A stretch of DNA of 64,000 bases from Streptomyces diacarni. Its GTDB lineage: Bacteria; Actinomycetota; Actinomycetes; Streptomycetales; Streptomycetaceae. The notes below the pieces were generated by a model. That model was not told the origin of the DNA, searched no databases, and worked only from the letters and a program-made list of their open reading frames with translations. Every line of letters starts with the position of its first letter. Within the stretch, counting starts at the first letter, position 1. A program made the position numbers and the translations under genes. The stretch lies in the NCBI RefSeq assembly GCF_003323715.1, contig NZ_QOIN01000036.1, forward strand, positions 62,001-126,000. The letters run 5' to 3'. Below, one piece after another: positions 35,700 through 42,616 of the stretch.

Positions 35700-35743
35700 G
35701 CGCTCATCCTGGCGGAGTGCTCGTGCGCACGCGAGAATTCCCC

Positions 35744-35806
35744 GCAGCCGCCGCAGCCGCCGCAGCCGCCGCAGCCGCCGCAGCCGCCGCAGCCGCCGCA
35801 GCCGCC
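35744..35806. repeat. Seven 9-bp tandem repeats upstream of arcA
   Basis: GCAGCCGCC occurs seven times without interruption, 45-107 bp before the arcA start, in the gap between mmuM and arcA. No gene covers it convincingly on either strand. Identical copies suggest recent slippage; the tract could affect promoter spacing or leader structure. Confidence 0.9.
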
Positions 35807-35862
35807 TCGAAGCCGGACCGGCCCACGGCACGCGTCCGCGCCGGCTCCGCAGCGGGCCGGGC

Positions 35863-36798
35863 TCAGGAACCGGACACGCGGCCCCGAGCGCGGTCGAGCA
35901 CGCCGCCGACCTCGGCGATGTCCCGCGGCCCCACCCGGCAGCACCCGCCGACCAGCCGCGCTCCGAGCGTCACCCACTCCGCGGCGAGGGACGGCGCAAA
36001 CGACGGTGCGCCCGTCCACGCGGCCCGCCCGGCGTCCCAGCCCTCACCGCTGTTGGGATACGCGACGAGCGGCACTCCGGGGCAGGCGCGAGCCGCGGCC
36101 TCCAGCGCCTGCCCCACCTCGTGCGCCGCACAGCAGTTGACGCCGACCGCGAGCACCTGCGCGTTCCCCGCGGCGACGGCGAAGGCCTCCTCCAGCGGCT
36201 GGCCCGCCCGCGTACGCCCGCCCGCCACGGTGTAGCTCAGCCACACCGGCACCCCGCAGCCGGCCGCCGCCCGCAGCAGGGCCTCGGCCTCGACCGCGTC
36301 GGGCACCGTCTCGGCGGCCAGCACATCGGGCGCCCCGGCCACCAGCGCCTCGATCCGCGGCCGGTGGAAGGCCGCGAGATCGGCGACGCCGAGCCCGTAC
36401 CGGCCCCGGTACTCGCTCCCGTCGGCGAGGACCGCTCCGTACGGGCCGACGGACCCGGCGACCCATACCGCCTCGCCGGTGGTGCGCACCGCCGCCGCGC
36501 GGGCCAGCTCCACGCTGCGTCCGAAGAGCGCCCGCGCCTCCTCCGCGGTCCGCCCGTGCCGGGCGAAGCCCTCGAACGACGCCTGGTAGGCGGAGGTGAT
36601 CAGCACCCGCGCCCCCGCCCGCACGTAGGCGGCGTGCGCCGCCTCGATCTCCTGCGGCGCCTCGGCCAGCAGCCTGGCCGACCACAGGTCGTCGTCCAGC
36701 TGGTGGCCCTGGGCTGCCAGCTGGTTGGAGAGCCCGCCGTCGAGGAGGACGGGGCCGGCGCGCAGGACTTCGGCGAGCGGGGGGCGGCGGGGCGTCAT
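35863..36798 (-). CDS. mmuM: Homocysteine S-methyltransferase
   Basis: A 311-residue enzyme that methylates homocysteine to methionine, usually from S-methylmethionine. The zinc cysteines are in [13 protein letters not shown] and [12 protein letters not shown]; the barrel starts [18 protein letters not shown]. Its ATG overlaps the stop of the upstream LLM oxidoreductase (ATGA), so the two are translationally coupled. No SAM or B12 riboswitch structure was recognised upstream. Confidence 0.92.
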   Translation of the reverse strand: MTPRRPPLAEVLRAGPVLLDGGLSNQLAAQGHQLDDDLWSARLLAEAPQEIEAAHAAYVRAGARVLITSAYQASFEGFARHGRTAEEARALFGRSVELARAAAVRTTGEAVWVAGSVGPYGAVLADGSEYRGRYGLGVADLAAFHRPRIEALVAGAPDVLAAETVPDAVEAEALLRAAAGCGVPVWLSYTVAGGRTRAGQPLEEAFAVAAGNAQVLAVGVNCCAAHEVGQALEAAARACPGVPLVAYPNSGEGWDAGRAAWTGAPSFAPSLAAEWVTLGARLVGGCCRVGPRDIAEVGGVLDRARGRVSGS

Positions 36799-37718
36799 GC
36801 CAGCTTGGCCTGCACCTGGTCGGCGATCAGGGACAGGTGGTCCAGGTCGCTCAGGTCGAGGATCTGCAGGTAGATCCGGGTGCTGCCCAGCTCGCCGAAG
36901 CGGCCGATCTTGTCGATGACCTCCTCGGGCGAGCCGGCCAGGCCGTTCTCCTTCAACTCGGCCACGTCGCGGCCGATGGCGGCGGCGCGGCGCGCGACCT
37001 CGGCGTCGTCCTTGCCGACGCAGGCGACCAGCGCGTTGGAGTACACCAGTTCGGAGGCGTCGCGGCCGCGCTCCTGGGCCGCCGCCCGCACCCGCTCGAA
37101 CTGCCGCTCACTGTCGGCCAGCGAGCCGAACGGCACGTTGAACTCGTCCGCGTACCGCGCCGCCAGCCGCGGGGTGCGCTTGGCGCCGAAGCCGCCGACC
37201 AGCACGGGGATCCGCTCCTGGTACGGCTTGGGCAGCGCGGGGGAGTCCTTGAGCTGGTAGTAGGTGCCGTCGTAGTCGAACTTCTCGCCGGCCGGGGTCT
37301 CCCACAGTCCCGTGATGATCGCCAGCTGCTCCTCCAGCCGGCCGAACTTCTCCTTCGGGAACGGGATGCCGTAGGCGGTGTGCTCGTCCTCGTACCACCC
37401 GGAACCGAGACCGAAGTCGACCCGGCCCCGCGACATGGCGTCCACCTGGGCGACCTGGATCGCCAGCGTGCCGGGCAGCCGGAAGGTGCCCGCCGTCATC
37501 AGCGTGCCCAGCCGGATGCGGCTGGTCTCCCGGGCGAGCCCCGCGAGGGTGATCCAGGCGTCCGTGGGCCCGGGCAGACCGTCGGAGTCCCCCATGGCCA
37601 GGTAGTGGTCGGAGCGGTAGAAGGCGTCGAAGCCGAGGTCCTCGGTGGCCTTCGCGACCTTCAGCAGTGTGTCGTAGTCGGCCCCCTGCTGGGGCTCGGT
37701 GAAGATTCGCAGTCGCAT
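36795..37718 (-). CDS. LLM-class F420-dependent oxidoreductase
   Basis: A 307-residue luciferase-like monooxygenase-fold enzyme (TIM barrel): DLGFDAFYRSDHYLAMGD, ETSRIRLGTLMTAGTFRLPG, RVDFGLGSGWYEDEH, RIPVLVGGFGAKRTPRLAAR. The close match to the F420-dependent subgroup suggests F420 as cofactor. Coupled by a four-base overlap with mmuM, which hints at a sulfur-compound substrate (weak inference). Confidence 0.9.
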   Translation of the reverse strand: MRLRIFTEPQQGADYDTLLKVAKATEDLGFDAFYRSDHYLAMGDSDGLPGPTDAWITLAGLARETSRIRLGTLMTAGTFRLPGTLAIQVAQVDAMSRGRVDFGLGSGWYEDEHTAYGIPFPKEKFGRLEEQLAIITGLWETPAGEKFDYDGTYYQLKDSPALPKPYQERIPVLVGGFGAKRTPRLAARYADEFNVPFGSLADSERQFERVRAAAQERGRDASELVYSNALVACVGKDDAEVARRAAAIGRDVAELKENGLAGSPEEVIDKIGRFGELGSTRIYLQILDLSDLDHLSLIADQVQAKLA

Positions 37719-37761
37719 GCCCCCATCTTGCCCGGTGGACCTGCCGACCCGCCGCGCCCCC

Positions 37762-38418
37762 TCACCGGCGGGCCCCGCTCTTCGCCTGGTCGCACTGCCC
37801 GTCCTGCCCGTCCTTCCCGTCCTGCTCGTCCTGGACCTCCGCGTCGAGCAGCCGCAGCACGCTGGTGCGCAGGGTGCTGCGGGCCTCCTCGGCGGTAAGC
37901 CGTCCGGCGTCCGCCTCGCCGCTCGACGCGTGGGCCAGTGCGATCGTGGCGGCGACGAGCCAGTCGGGCGAGGCGTGTCCGTCGAACTCCCCGCTCGCCT
38001 GCCCGCGCCGCACGACCCGTCCCAGCAGGTCGGCGACGGGAGCGTGCCGGGCGCGGTCCTCTCCGGCGCTCGCGGGCACGGTGGCGGCCTGCCGCGCCAG
38101 CGCGGGGTAGTGCCCGGCGGTCCGCTCGGCGGCGTCGAGCAGCCGTAGCAGCGCTTCCGCGGCCGGCCCTTCGTCGGGGGCGGTCTCCTCCATCGCGGCG
38201 ACGGTCCGCTCGGTGAGGTGGTCGACCACTCCGGCCAGCAGCCGTTCGCGGGAGGGGAAGTGGGCGTAGACGGTCTGCCGGGTCACCCCCGCGGCCCGGC
38301 CGACGGCTTCGATGCCCGCATCGGGACGCTCGTTGAGCAGCCCGAGTGCTGCGTCGAGGATCGCGGCCCGGCTGCGGCGGGCGTCGGCACGGCGGGGCGG
38401 GGTCGGCGAACGCGTCAT
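37762..38418 (-). CDS. TetR family regulator
   Basis: A 218-residue regulator with an N-terminal HTH (~18-60: RAAILDAALGLLNERPDAG, IEAVGRAAGVTRQTVYAHFP, SRERLLAGVVDHL). The last ~20 residues are a charged Asp/Gln/Lys tail from short repeats (DEQDGKDGQDGQ). The ATG is only a few bases downstream of a TCTTACA half-site, so the mRNA may be nearly leaderless. Divergent from the NTF2-like/HMA pair, its likely targets. Confidence 0.9.
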   Translation of the reverse strand: MTRSPTPPRRADARRSRAAILDAALGLLNERPDAGIEAVGRAAGVTRQTVYAHFPSRERLLAGVVDHLTERTVAAMEETAPDEGPAAEALLRLLDAAERTAGHYPALARQAATVPASAGEDRARHAPVADLLGRVVRRGQASGEFDGHASPDWLVAATIALAHASSGEADAGRLTAEEARSTLRTSVLRLLDAEVQDEQDGKDGQDGQCDQAKSGARR

Positions 38419-38419
38419 C

Positions 38420-38471
38420 TCTTACACCTTGTCAAGAATCGAGGGCTCGTCATATCTTACAAGCTGTAAGA
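38420..38471. promoter_or_regulatory. TetR operators and divergent promoter
   Basis: A perfect inverted repeat TCTTACA-AGC-TGTAAGA (38455-38471) and a weaker one TCTTACA...TGTCAAGA (38420-38437). Between them TTGTCA (38429-38434), 18 bp, TATCTT (38453-38458) forms a promoter for the rightward genes that the operator would block. Confidence 0.72.
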
Positions 38472-38490
38472 GATCGGGAGAAGGGATCCC

Positions 38491-38895
38491 ATGAGACCGC
38501 TCGACAGCGCCGATCCGCACGGCTTCCTCGCCGCGTTCTTCGCCGCGTTCCACCACGACCTCGTACACGGCGACGAGGACGCCGAAACCGTCGTCGACCG
38601 CTACCACACCCCGGACGTCGTCCAGTTCGCCGACGGCCACCGCATGGACCGGGACAAGCTCATCGCGCACACCAGGCCCACCCGCAAGCACAAGCCCTCG
38701 CTCACGGTGGAGGTCCACGACGCACTGGCGGACGGCGACCGGATCGCCGCCCGCTACGCCCTCCACGTGCGCGACCGTGGACGGAACCTGGAGGTCGAGG
38801 TCTCCTTCTTCGGCCGGTTCGCACCCGAAGGGCGCCTGCGCAGCGCCCACATGCTCACGCGCACCCTTCCGCGAGAGCAGAAGGACACCGCATGA
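38491..38895 (+). CDS. NTF2/SnoaL-like protein
   Basis: A 134-residue cone-shaped NTF2-like fold protein (ADPHGFLAAFFAAFHHDLVH, VDRYHTPDVVQFADGHRMDR, ADGDRIAARYALHVRDRGR). Such proteins are polyketide cyclases, isomerases or binding proteins; the function here is unknown. It overlaps the HMA gene by four bases and is under the divergent TetR operator. Confidence 0.82.
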   Translation: MRPLDSADPHGFLAAFFAAFHHDLVHGDEDAETVVDRYHTPDVVQFADGHRMDRDKLIAHTRPTRKHKPSLTVEVHDALADGDRIAARYALHVRDRGRNLEVEVSFFGRFAPEGRLRSAHMLTRTLPREQKDTA

Positions 38896-39170
38896 CCACG
38901 CGGACCTACACCGTGCTCGGCATGGCCTGCGGCCACTGCGCCGGCTTCGTCACCGAGGAGCTGCGAGGCGTTCCCGGGGTGACCGCCGTGGTGGTCGACG
39001 TCGAGAGTGACGCCGTCACCGTGACCAGCACCCGCGCTCTCGCCCTCGGCGAGGTCCGTGCCGCCGTCGACGAGGCGGGTTACGAACTCGCCGCCGCGGA
39101 AGGAGAGGGAGGAGGGGAAGCGGGGGAGGGAGGGGAGCCGCCCCCGGCGCGGGTGCGGCGGCGCCAGTAG
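38892..39170 (+). CDS. Heavy-metal-associated (HMA) domain protein, copper-chaperone-like
   Basis: A 92-residue protein with a ferredoxin-like HMA domain (residues 1-70) and the metal-binding GMACGHC motif (CxxC), like CopZ-type chaperones. It ends in a Gly/Glu-rich tail with PPPARVRRRQ. ATG 38892 overlaps the preceding stop (ATGA). No metal-efflux ATPase is nearby, so its partner is unknown. Confidence 0.88.
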   Translation: MTTRTYTVLGMACGHCAGFVTEELRGVPGVTAVVVDVESDAVTVTSTRALALGEVRAAVDEAGYELAAAEGEGGGEAGEGGEPPPARVRRRQ

Positions 39171-39255
39171 TGCGCGCGCGCCGTCACCGTGCCGACCGCA
39201 GCCGCACACGCGTGTACGACCCGGGGCGCACCCCGGTCCTGCGCGCCGCCGGGCG

Positions 39256-39714
39256 TTACGCGAGGCTGCCGCGCTCGCGCATCGACAGGGCGCGCAGGAT
39301 GGCGGTGACGCGGTCACCGGACTCGTCGGCGGCGTCGATGGCCTCCATGCACTGCCAGTAGAGCGCCTCGTCCTCGGCGGTGACCGCGACACCCACCAGC
39401 GCGACCCCCGCCTCGCCGAGGAGGGCGCCCAGGTCGTCGAGGGTGCGGCGGGGATCGTCGATCGCCGACAACTGGGCCGCGCGGACGCCGCCCGCGCGCG
39501 CGACGGTGTGGTGTCTGGAGCCACCGGCCCTGGTGCCCACCTCGCTCAGCCCCAGCGCCTCCGACCGCACCGCCGGTGGACCGCTGACCGCGAGATGGCT
39601 GCCCACCGCCACGGCGAGGGCCTGGGCCTGCCAGGCTTCCGTCACGATCTGGGCGACGTCGGCGCTGAGCGCGAGCGCCTGCCGTGTGGCGGCGATGAGC
39701 CGTACAGCATCCAT
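39256..39714 (-). CDS. DUF6099-like protein
   Basis: A 152-residue helical protein (MDAVRLIAATRQALALSADV, IVTEAWQAQALAVAVGSHLA, LGEAGVALVGVAVTAEDEAL) resembling a Streptomyces family of unknown function (DUF6099). ATG 39714 was chosen over a start five codons upstream because GGGGGAAG is correctly spaced. A TTGACA hexamer lies about 35 bp upstream in an AT-richer leader. Confidence 0.7.
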   Translation of the reverse strand: MDAVRLIAATRQALALSADVAQIVTEAWQAQALAVAVGSHLAVSGPPAVRSEALGLSEVGTRAGGSRHHTVARAGGVRAAQLSAIDDPRRTLDDLGALLGEAGVALVGVAVTAEDEALYWQCMEAIDAADESGDRVTAILRALSMRERGSLA

Positions 39715-39817
39715 CTGCTTCCCCCTCACTGGTCGCTACCCAGCGTGACTGTCAATGGCCAGCTCCGCCAGGGGGTTTCGGGTTTTTGTGGATAAAAAGG
39801 CTCGTGTGGATAATTCC

Positions 39818-39835
39818 GTCACTCCATAGAGTGAC
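39818..39835. terminator. Hairpin at the 3' end of the MazG-like gene
   Basis: GTCACTC-CATA-GAGTGAC forms a perfect 7-bp stem with a 4-nt loop, overlapping the stop codon of the minus-strand gene; an A/T-rich stretch follows it on that strand. Likely a transcription terminator. Confidence 0.5.
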
Positions 39836-40343
39836 CGGTTCCGGGCCTCGGGAAACGCGTTTCGTTCCTCTCGATCTTCGCTTCCAGTGCGGCGAGGGGA
39901 TCGACCCCCACCACGTGGCAGAACTGGAGGAGGTAGGCGAGCACATCGGCGACCTCGTCCTCCACCCGTGCGGCCGATGCGCTCTCGGCCATCACGCGCG
40001 CTGACTGCTCCGGGGTCAACCACTGGAAGATCTCCACCAGTTCGGCCGCCTCGACGCTCAGCGCGGCCGCCAGGTTCTTCGGCGTGTGGTACTGCCCCCA
40101 GTCCCGTTCCGCCGCGAACCGCGCCAGGCGCTGCTGGAGCCCGGTCACGCTGCGGCCCCCCACCCCTGCGGGTGCGCCACCGTCTGGGGACACACCGTGC
40201 TCTCCGCCCGCACCGCGCTCTCCGTGTGAGCCCCCGCCTCCGTGTACGCCGCCATTCCGGGGCGCGCCGGAGTCACCGTGCGCCCCGCCCTCGCGATCCC
40301 CGTTGCCGTATGTGCCGTATGTGCCGTCGTGCGTCTCGTTCAC
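39819..40343 (-). CDS. MazG-like nucleotide pyrophosphohydrolase
   Basis: A 174-residue protein. Residues ~65-165 are an all-alpha NTP-pyrophosphatase domain of the RS21-C6/dCTPase group: LQQRLARFAAERDWGQYHTP, SVEAAELVEIFQWLTPEQ and VEDEVADVLAYLLQFC, giving the Mg-binding ExxE...ExxD pattern. It should hydrolyse (d)NTPs, often non-canonical ones, to monophosphates. The first 60 residues are a Gly/His/Asp-rich tail. GTG 40343 overlaps the stop of the upstream ATPase gene (GTGA), so the two are translated together. Confidence 0.87.
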   Translation of the reverse strand: MNETHDGTYGTYGNGDREGGAHGDSGAPRNGGVHGGGGSHGERGAGGEHGVSPDGGAPAGVGGRSVTGLQQRLARFAAERDWGQYHTPKNLAAALSVEAAELVEIFQWLTPEQSARVMAESASAARVEDEVADVLAYLLQFCHVVGVDPLAALEAKIERNETRFPRPGTGHSME

Positions 40344-41575
40344 GCTCCAAGGTCTACCAGGCACACGTCCTCCCTCCGCGCGGCCTCCCGTGCCAGGAGG
40401 CCGCCCTGTGTGCCCGTCGCCAGCAGCCGTACGTGGCCCCGCTCGCTCATCCGCTCCGCCAGCGTCAGCAGCGCGGCCGTCTGGCGCTCGTCCAGTCCGC
40501 CGTCGAGGCCGTCCGCCAGCACCGTCATCGCCCGCCGGGCGGCAGGCACCTCCTCCACCGTGTCCACCGACAGCACGCCGGGGCCCGTCAGCAGCACCAG
40601 TGCCAAGGCCAGGAAGCGCAGTTCGCCGTCGCCCAGCCATGCCACTGGTGTGACGGCGCCCGCGTGCTCGCGGTCCAGTACGGCCCGCACCAGGCCGGCC
40701 CCGCACTCCTCGGCGCGCAGTTCGGCCACCGTGCCCGTGCAGCCGTCGCGCACCGCAGCCAGGAGCGCGGCGTGCCGGGTGGCGCACTCCGCGCGCGTGC
40801 GGCGCAGTACGTCGGCGAGGTTGGCGCAGTCACCGTGCAGCATTCCGTCCCGCACCGCGACCGGGTCCCGCATCCGCGCCGGTACCGGAGCGCAGCCGAA
40901 GGCCGACCGCAGCGCGACGACGACCTGTTCGGCGGCCTGGAGCAGCGCCCGTTCGGCCCCCGTCGTGCCCGCCATGCGCAGCGGCAGCAGGGGAAGGGTC
41001 AGCCGGTCGTCGGGGAAGGGTGTGCGCAGCGCGCGGGCCGCTCCCGCCGCACGGCAGGTGGCCTCCACCGCGCGCCGTGCCGGGTCCCGGAGGGCGGTCG
41101 CCAGCAGTGTGGTGCCGTGTGCGTCGGTCAACCGCTCGCCGACCACGCGCAGTTCCGGTTCGGCCTGCACCGCGACGTCGAACCGCAACGGCCCCGCGGG
41201 CCCCGCCACGGCGCAACCGAGCCGGAAGCCGCGCCGGCCCTGCCGGTCCGGGTGCGCGGCCTGCGGTACGTAGGGGGACGGCTCGCCGCGGCCGGCCGTG
41301 AAGACGTCGTCCAACGCGGCTCCCGCCGCGAGCCGGGCCAGGGCCTCGTAGCCCTGGAGCACGCTGGTCCTCCCGCTCCCGCCGGGGCCCGTCACCACGG
41401 TCAGCGGCTCCAGCGGAACGGTCCGTGCGCGCAGGGTCCGGAACGCCGACAGGTGCAGCGCGGTGACCACCGGTGCCCGCACGGCTCGTGTGTCCGGCAC
41501 GGCTCGTGTGTCCTGCCCGGCGCGCTGTGCCGCCGCCGTGGGCGCCGTGCGGCGCTCCGGTGCCGTGGTTGCCAT
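40340..41575 (-). CDS. AAA-family (ABC/OLD-like) ATPase
   Basis: A 411-residue P-loop ATPase. The Walker A is TVVTGPGGSGRTSVLQGYEA (residue ~55), preceded by an ABC-type first strand (ALHLSAFRTLRARTVPLEPL). The signature-like ELRFLALALVLL leads to a Walker B-like GVLSVDTVEEVP and a switch strand HVRLLATGTQGGLL. The layout fits AAA_15/AAA_21 ATPases related to OLD/RecF, but no TOPRIM nuclease domain is present. No good ribosome site precedes ATG 41575. Coupled by overlap to the MazG-like gene; joint role unknown. Confidence 0.82.
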   Translation of the reverse strand: MATTAPERRTAPTAAAQRAGQDTRAVPDTRAVRAPVVTALHLSAFRTLRARTVPLEPLTVVTGPGGSGRTSVLQGYEALARLAAGAALDDVFTAGRGEPSPYVPQAAHPDRQGRRGFRLGCAVAGPAGPLRFDVAVQAEPELRVVGERLTDAHGTTLLATALRDPARRAVEATCRAAGAARALRTPFPDDRLTLPLLPLRMAGTTGAERALLQAAEQVVVALRSAFGCAPVPARMRDPVAVRDGMLHGDCANLADVLRRTRAECATRHAALLAAVRDGCTGTVAELRAEECGAGLVRAVLDREHAGAVTPVAWLGDGELRFLALALVLLTGPGVLSVDTVEEVPAARRAMTVLADGLDGGLDERQTAALLTLAERMSERGHVRLLATGTQGGLLAREAARREDVCLVDLGA

Positions 41576-41694
41576 ACGGCAGACCGTACGCAGCCGGCCG
41601 CGTGGCGAACCGTTCCCGCGCAGCGGGCTTCGCCCGATCCGGTGAACTCCCGCTGTCCGCGGGGGCGTCCGGCAGCCGGCGTCTATCGCGCACT

Positions 41695-41710
41695 CGTGAC
41701 GATGGTCACG
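41695..41710. promoter_or_regulatory. Inverted repeat upstream of the enoyl-CoA hydratase gene
   Basis: CGTGAC-GATG-GTCACG, a perfect 6+6 repeat about 80 bp before the first gene of the aromatic CoA pathway. It is a candidate regulator site, possibly for PaaX; no second copy with the same spacing was found. Confidence 0.4.
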
Positions 41711-41788
41711 CACAGGTGATACTTTCGGGCGCGTGGTGGCCCGGGTGCCCACCCGGGCGCGTTCGCCGACGGAGCGACGGAGGCCCGT

Positions 41789-42616
41789 ATGAGCCCGTTC
41801 ACCGGTTCCGCTCAACGCACCGCCCGCTGGCGGCATCTGGAAGTGCGCGAGGAGGACGGGGTCACCACCGTCACGCTGGCGCGGCCCGCGAAGCTGAACG
41901 CCCTGACGTTCGAGGCATACGCGGACCTGCGCGACCTGCTCGCGGAGCTCTCGCACCGGGAGCGTCCACGGGCGCTCGTGCTGGCGGGGGAGGGGCGAGG
42001 CTTCTGCTCGGGCGGTGACGTGGACGAGATCATCGGCGCCACCCTCGGTATGGACACCGCCAGGCTGCTGGACTTCAACCGGATGACGGGGCAGGTGGTG
42101 CGGGCGATCCGGGAGGCGCCGTTCCCCGTGGTGGCCGCCGTGCACGGTGTTGCCGCGGGCGCGGGCGCCGTGCTGGCGCTCGCCGCCGACTTCCGGGTCG
42201 CCGACCCGAGCGCGCGGTTCGCCTTCCTGTTCACCAAGGTCGGCCTCTCCGGCGGCGACATGGGCGCCGCCTATCTGCTGCCCCGCGTCGTCGGCCTCGG
42301 GCATGCGACGCGGATCCTGATGCTGGGCGAGCCCGTGCGGGCGCCGGAGGCCGAGCGCATCGGACTGCTGAGCCAGGTGGTGGACGAGGGCGAAACCCAG
42401 CGGGCCGCGGGGGAGCTCGCCCGGCGTCTGGCGGACGGCCCGGCACTGGCCCATGCGCAGACCAAGGCGCTGCTCACCGCCGAACTCGACCTTCCGCTCG
42501 CCGGCGCGGTCGAACTGGACGCCGCCACCCAGGCACTGCTGATGCACGGTGAGGACTACCAGGAGTTCCACGCCGCCTTCACCGCGAAGCGGCCGCCCGT
42601 CTGGCGGGGGCGGTGA
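41789..42616 (+). CDS. Enoyl-CoA hydratase/isomerase family protein
   Basis: A 275-residue crotonase-fold enzyme. The oxyanion-hole segments are GEGRGFCSGGDVDEI and HGVAAGAGAVLALAADFRVA; VGLSGGDMGAAYLLPRVVG follows. In the aromatic CoA cluster it would hydrate or cleave a ring-derived enoyl-CoA. Its stop overlaps the start of the fused monooxygenase gene by four bases (GTGA). Confidence 0.9.
   Translation: MSPFTGSAQRTARWRHLEVREEDGVTTVTLARPAKLNALTFEAYADLRDLLAELSHRERPRALVLAGEGRGFCSGGDVDEIIGATLGMDTARLLDFNRMTGQVVRAIREAPFPVVAAVHGVAAGAGAVLALAADFRVADPSARFAFLFTKVGLSGGDMGAAYLLPRVVGLGHATRILMLGEPVRAPEAERIGLLSQVVDEGETQRAAGELARRLADGPALAHAQTKALLTAELDLPLAGAVELDAATQALLMHGEDYQEFHAAFTAKRPPVWRGR

Noticed and set aside
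35700..35831. Arg-Leu-Arg-rich N-terminal extension of arginine deiminase
   Set aside because: It is only the 9-bp repeat read in the arcA frame; family length and the ribosome site support ATG 35699.
36799..37730. SAM or B12 riboswitch for mmuM
   Set aside because: mmuM is coupled by overlap to the upstream oxidoreductase gene, and the short leader of that gene shows no conserved riboswitch core.
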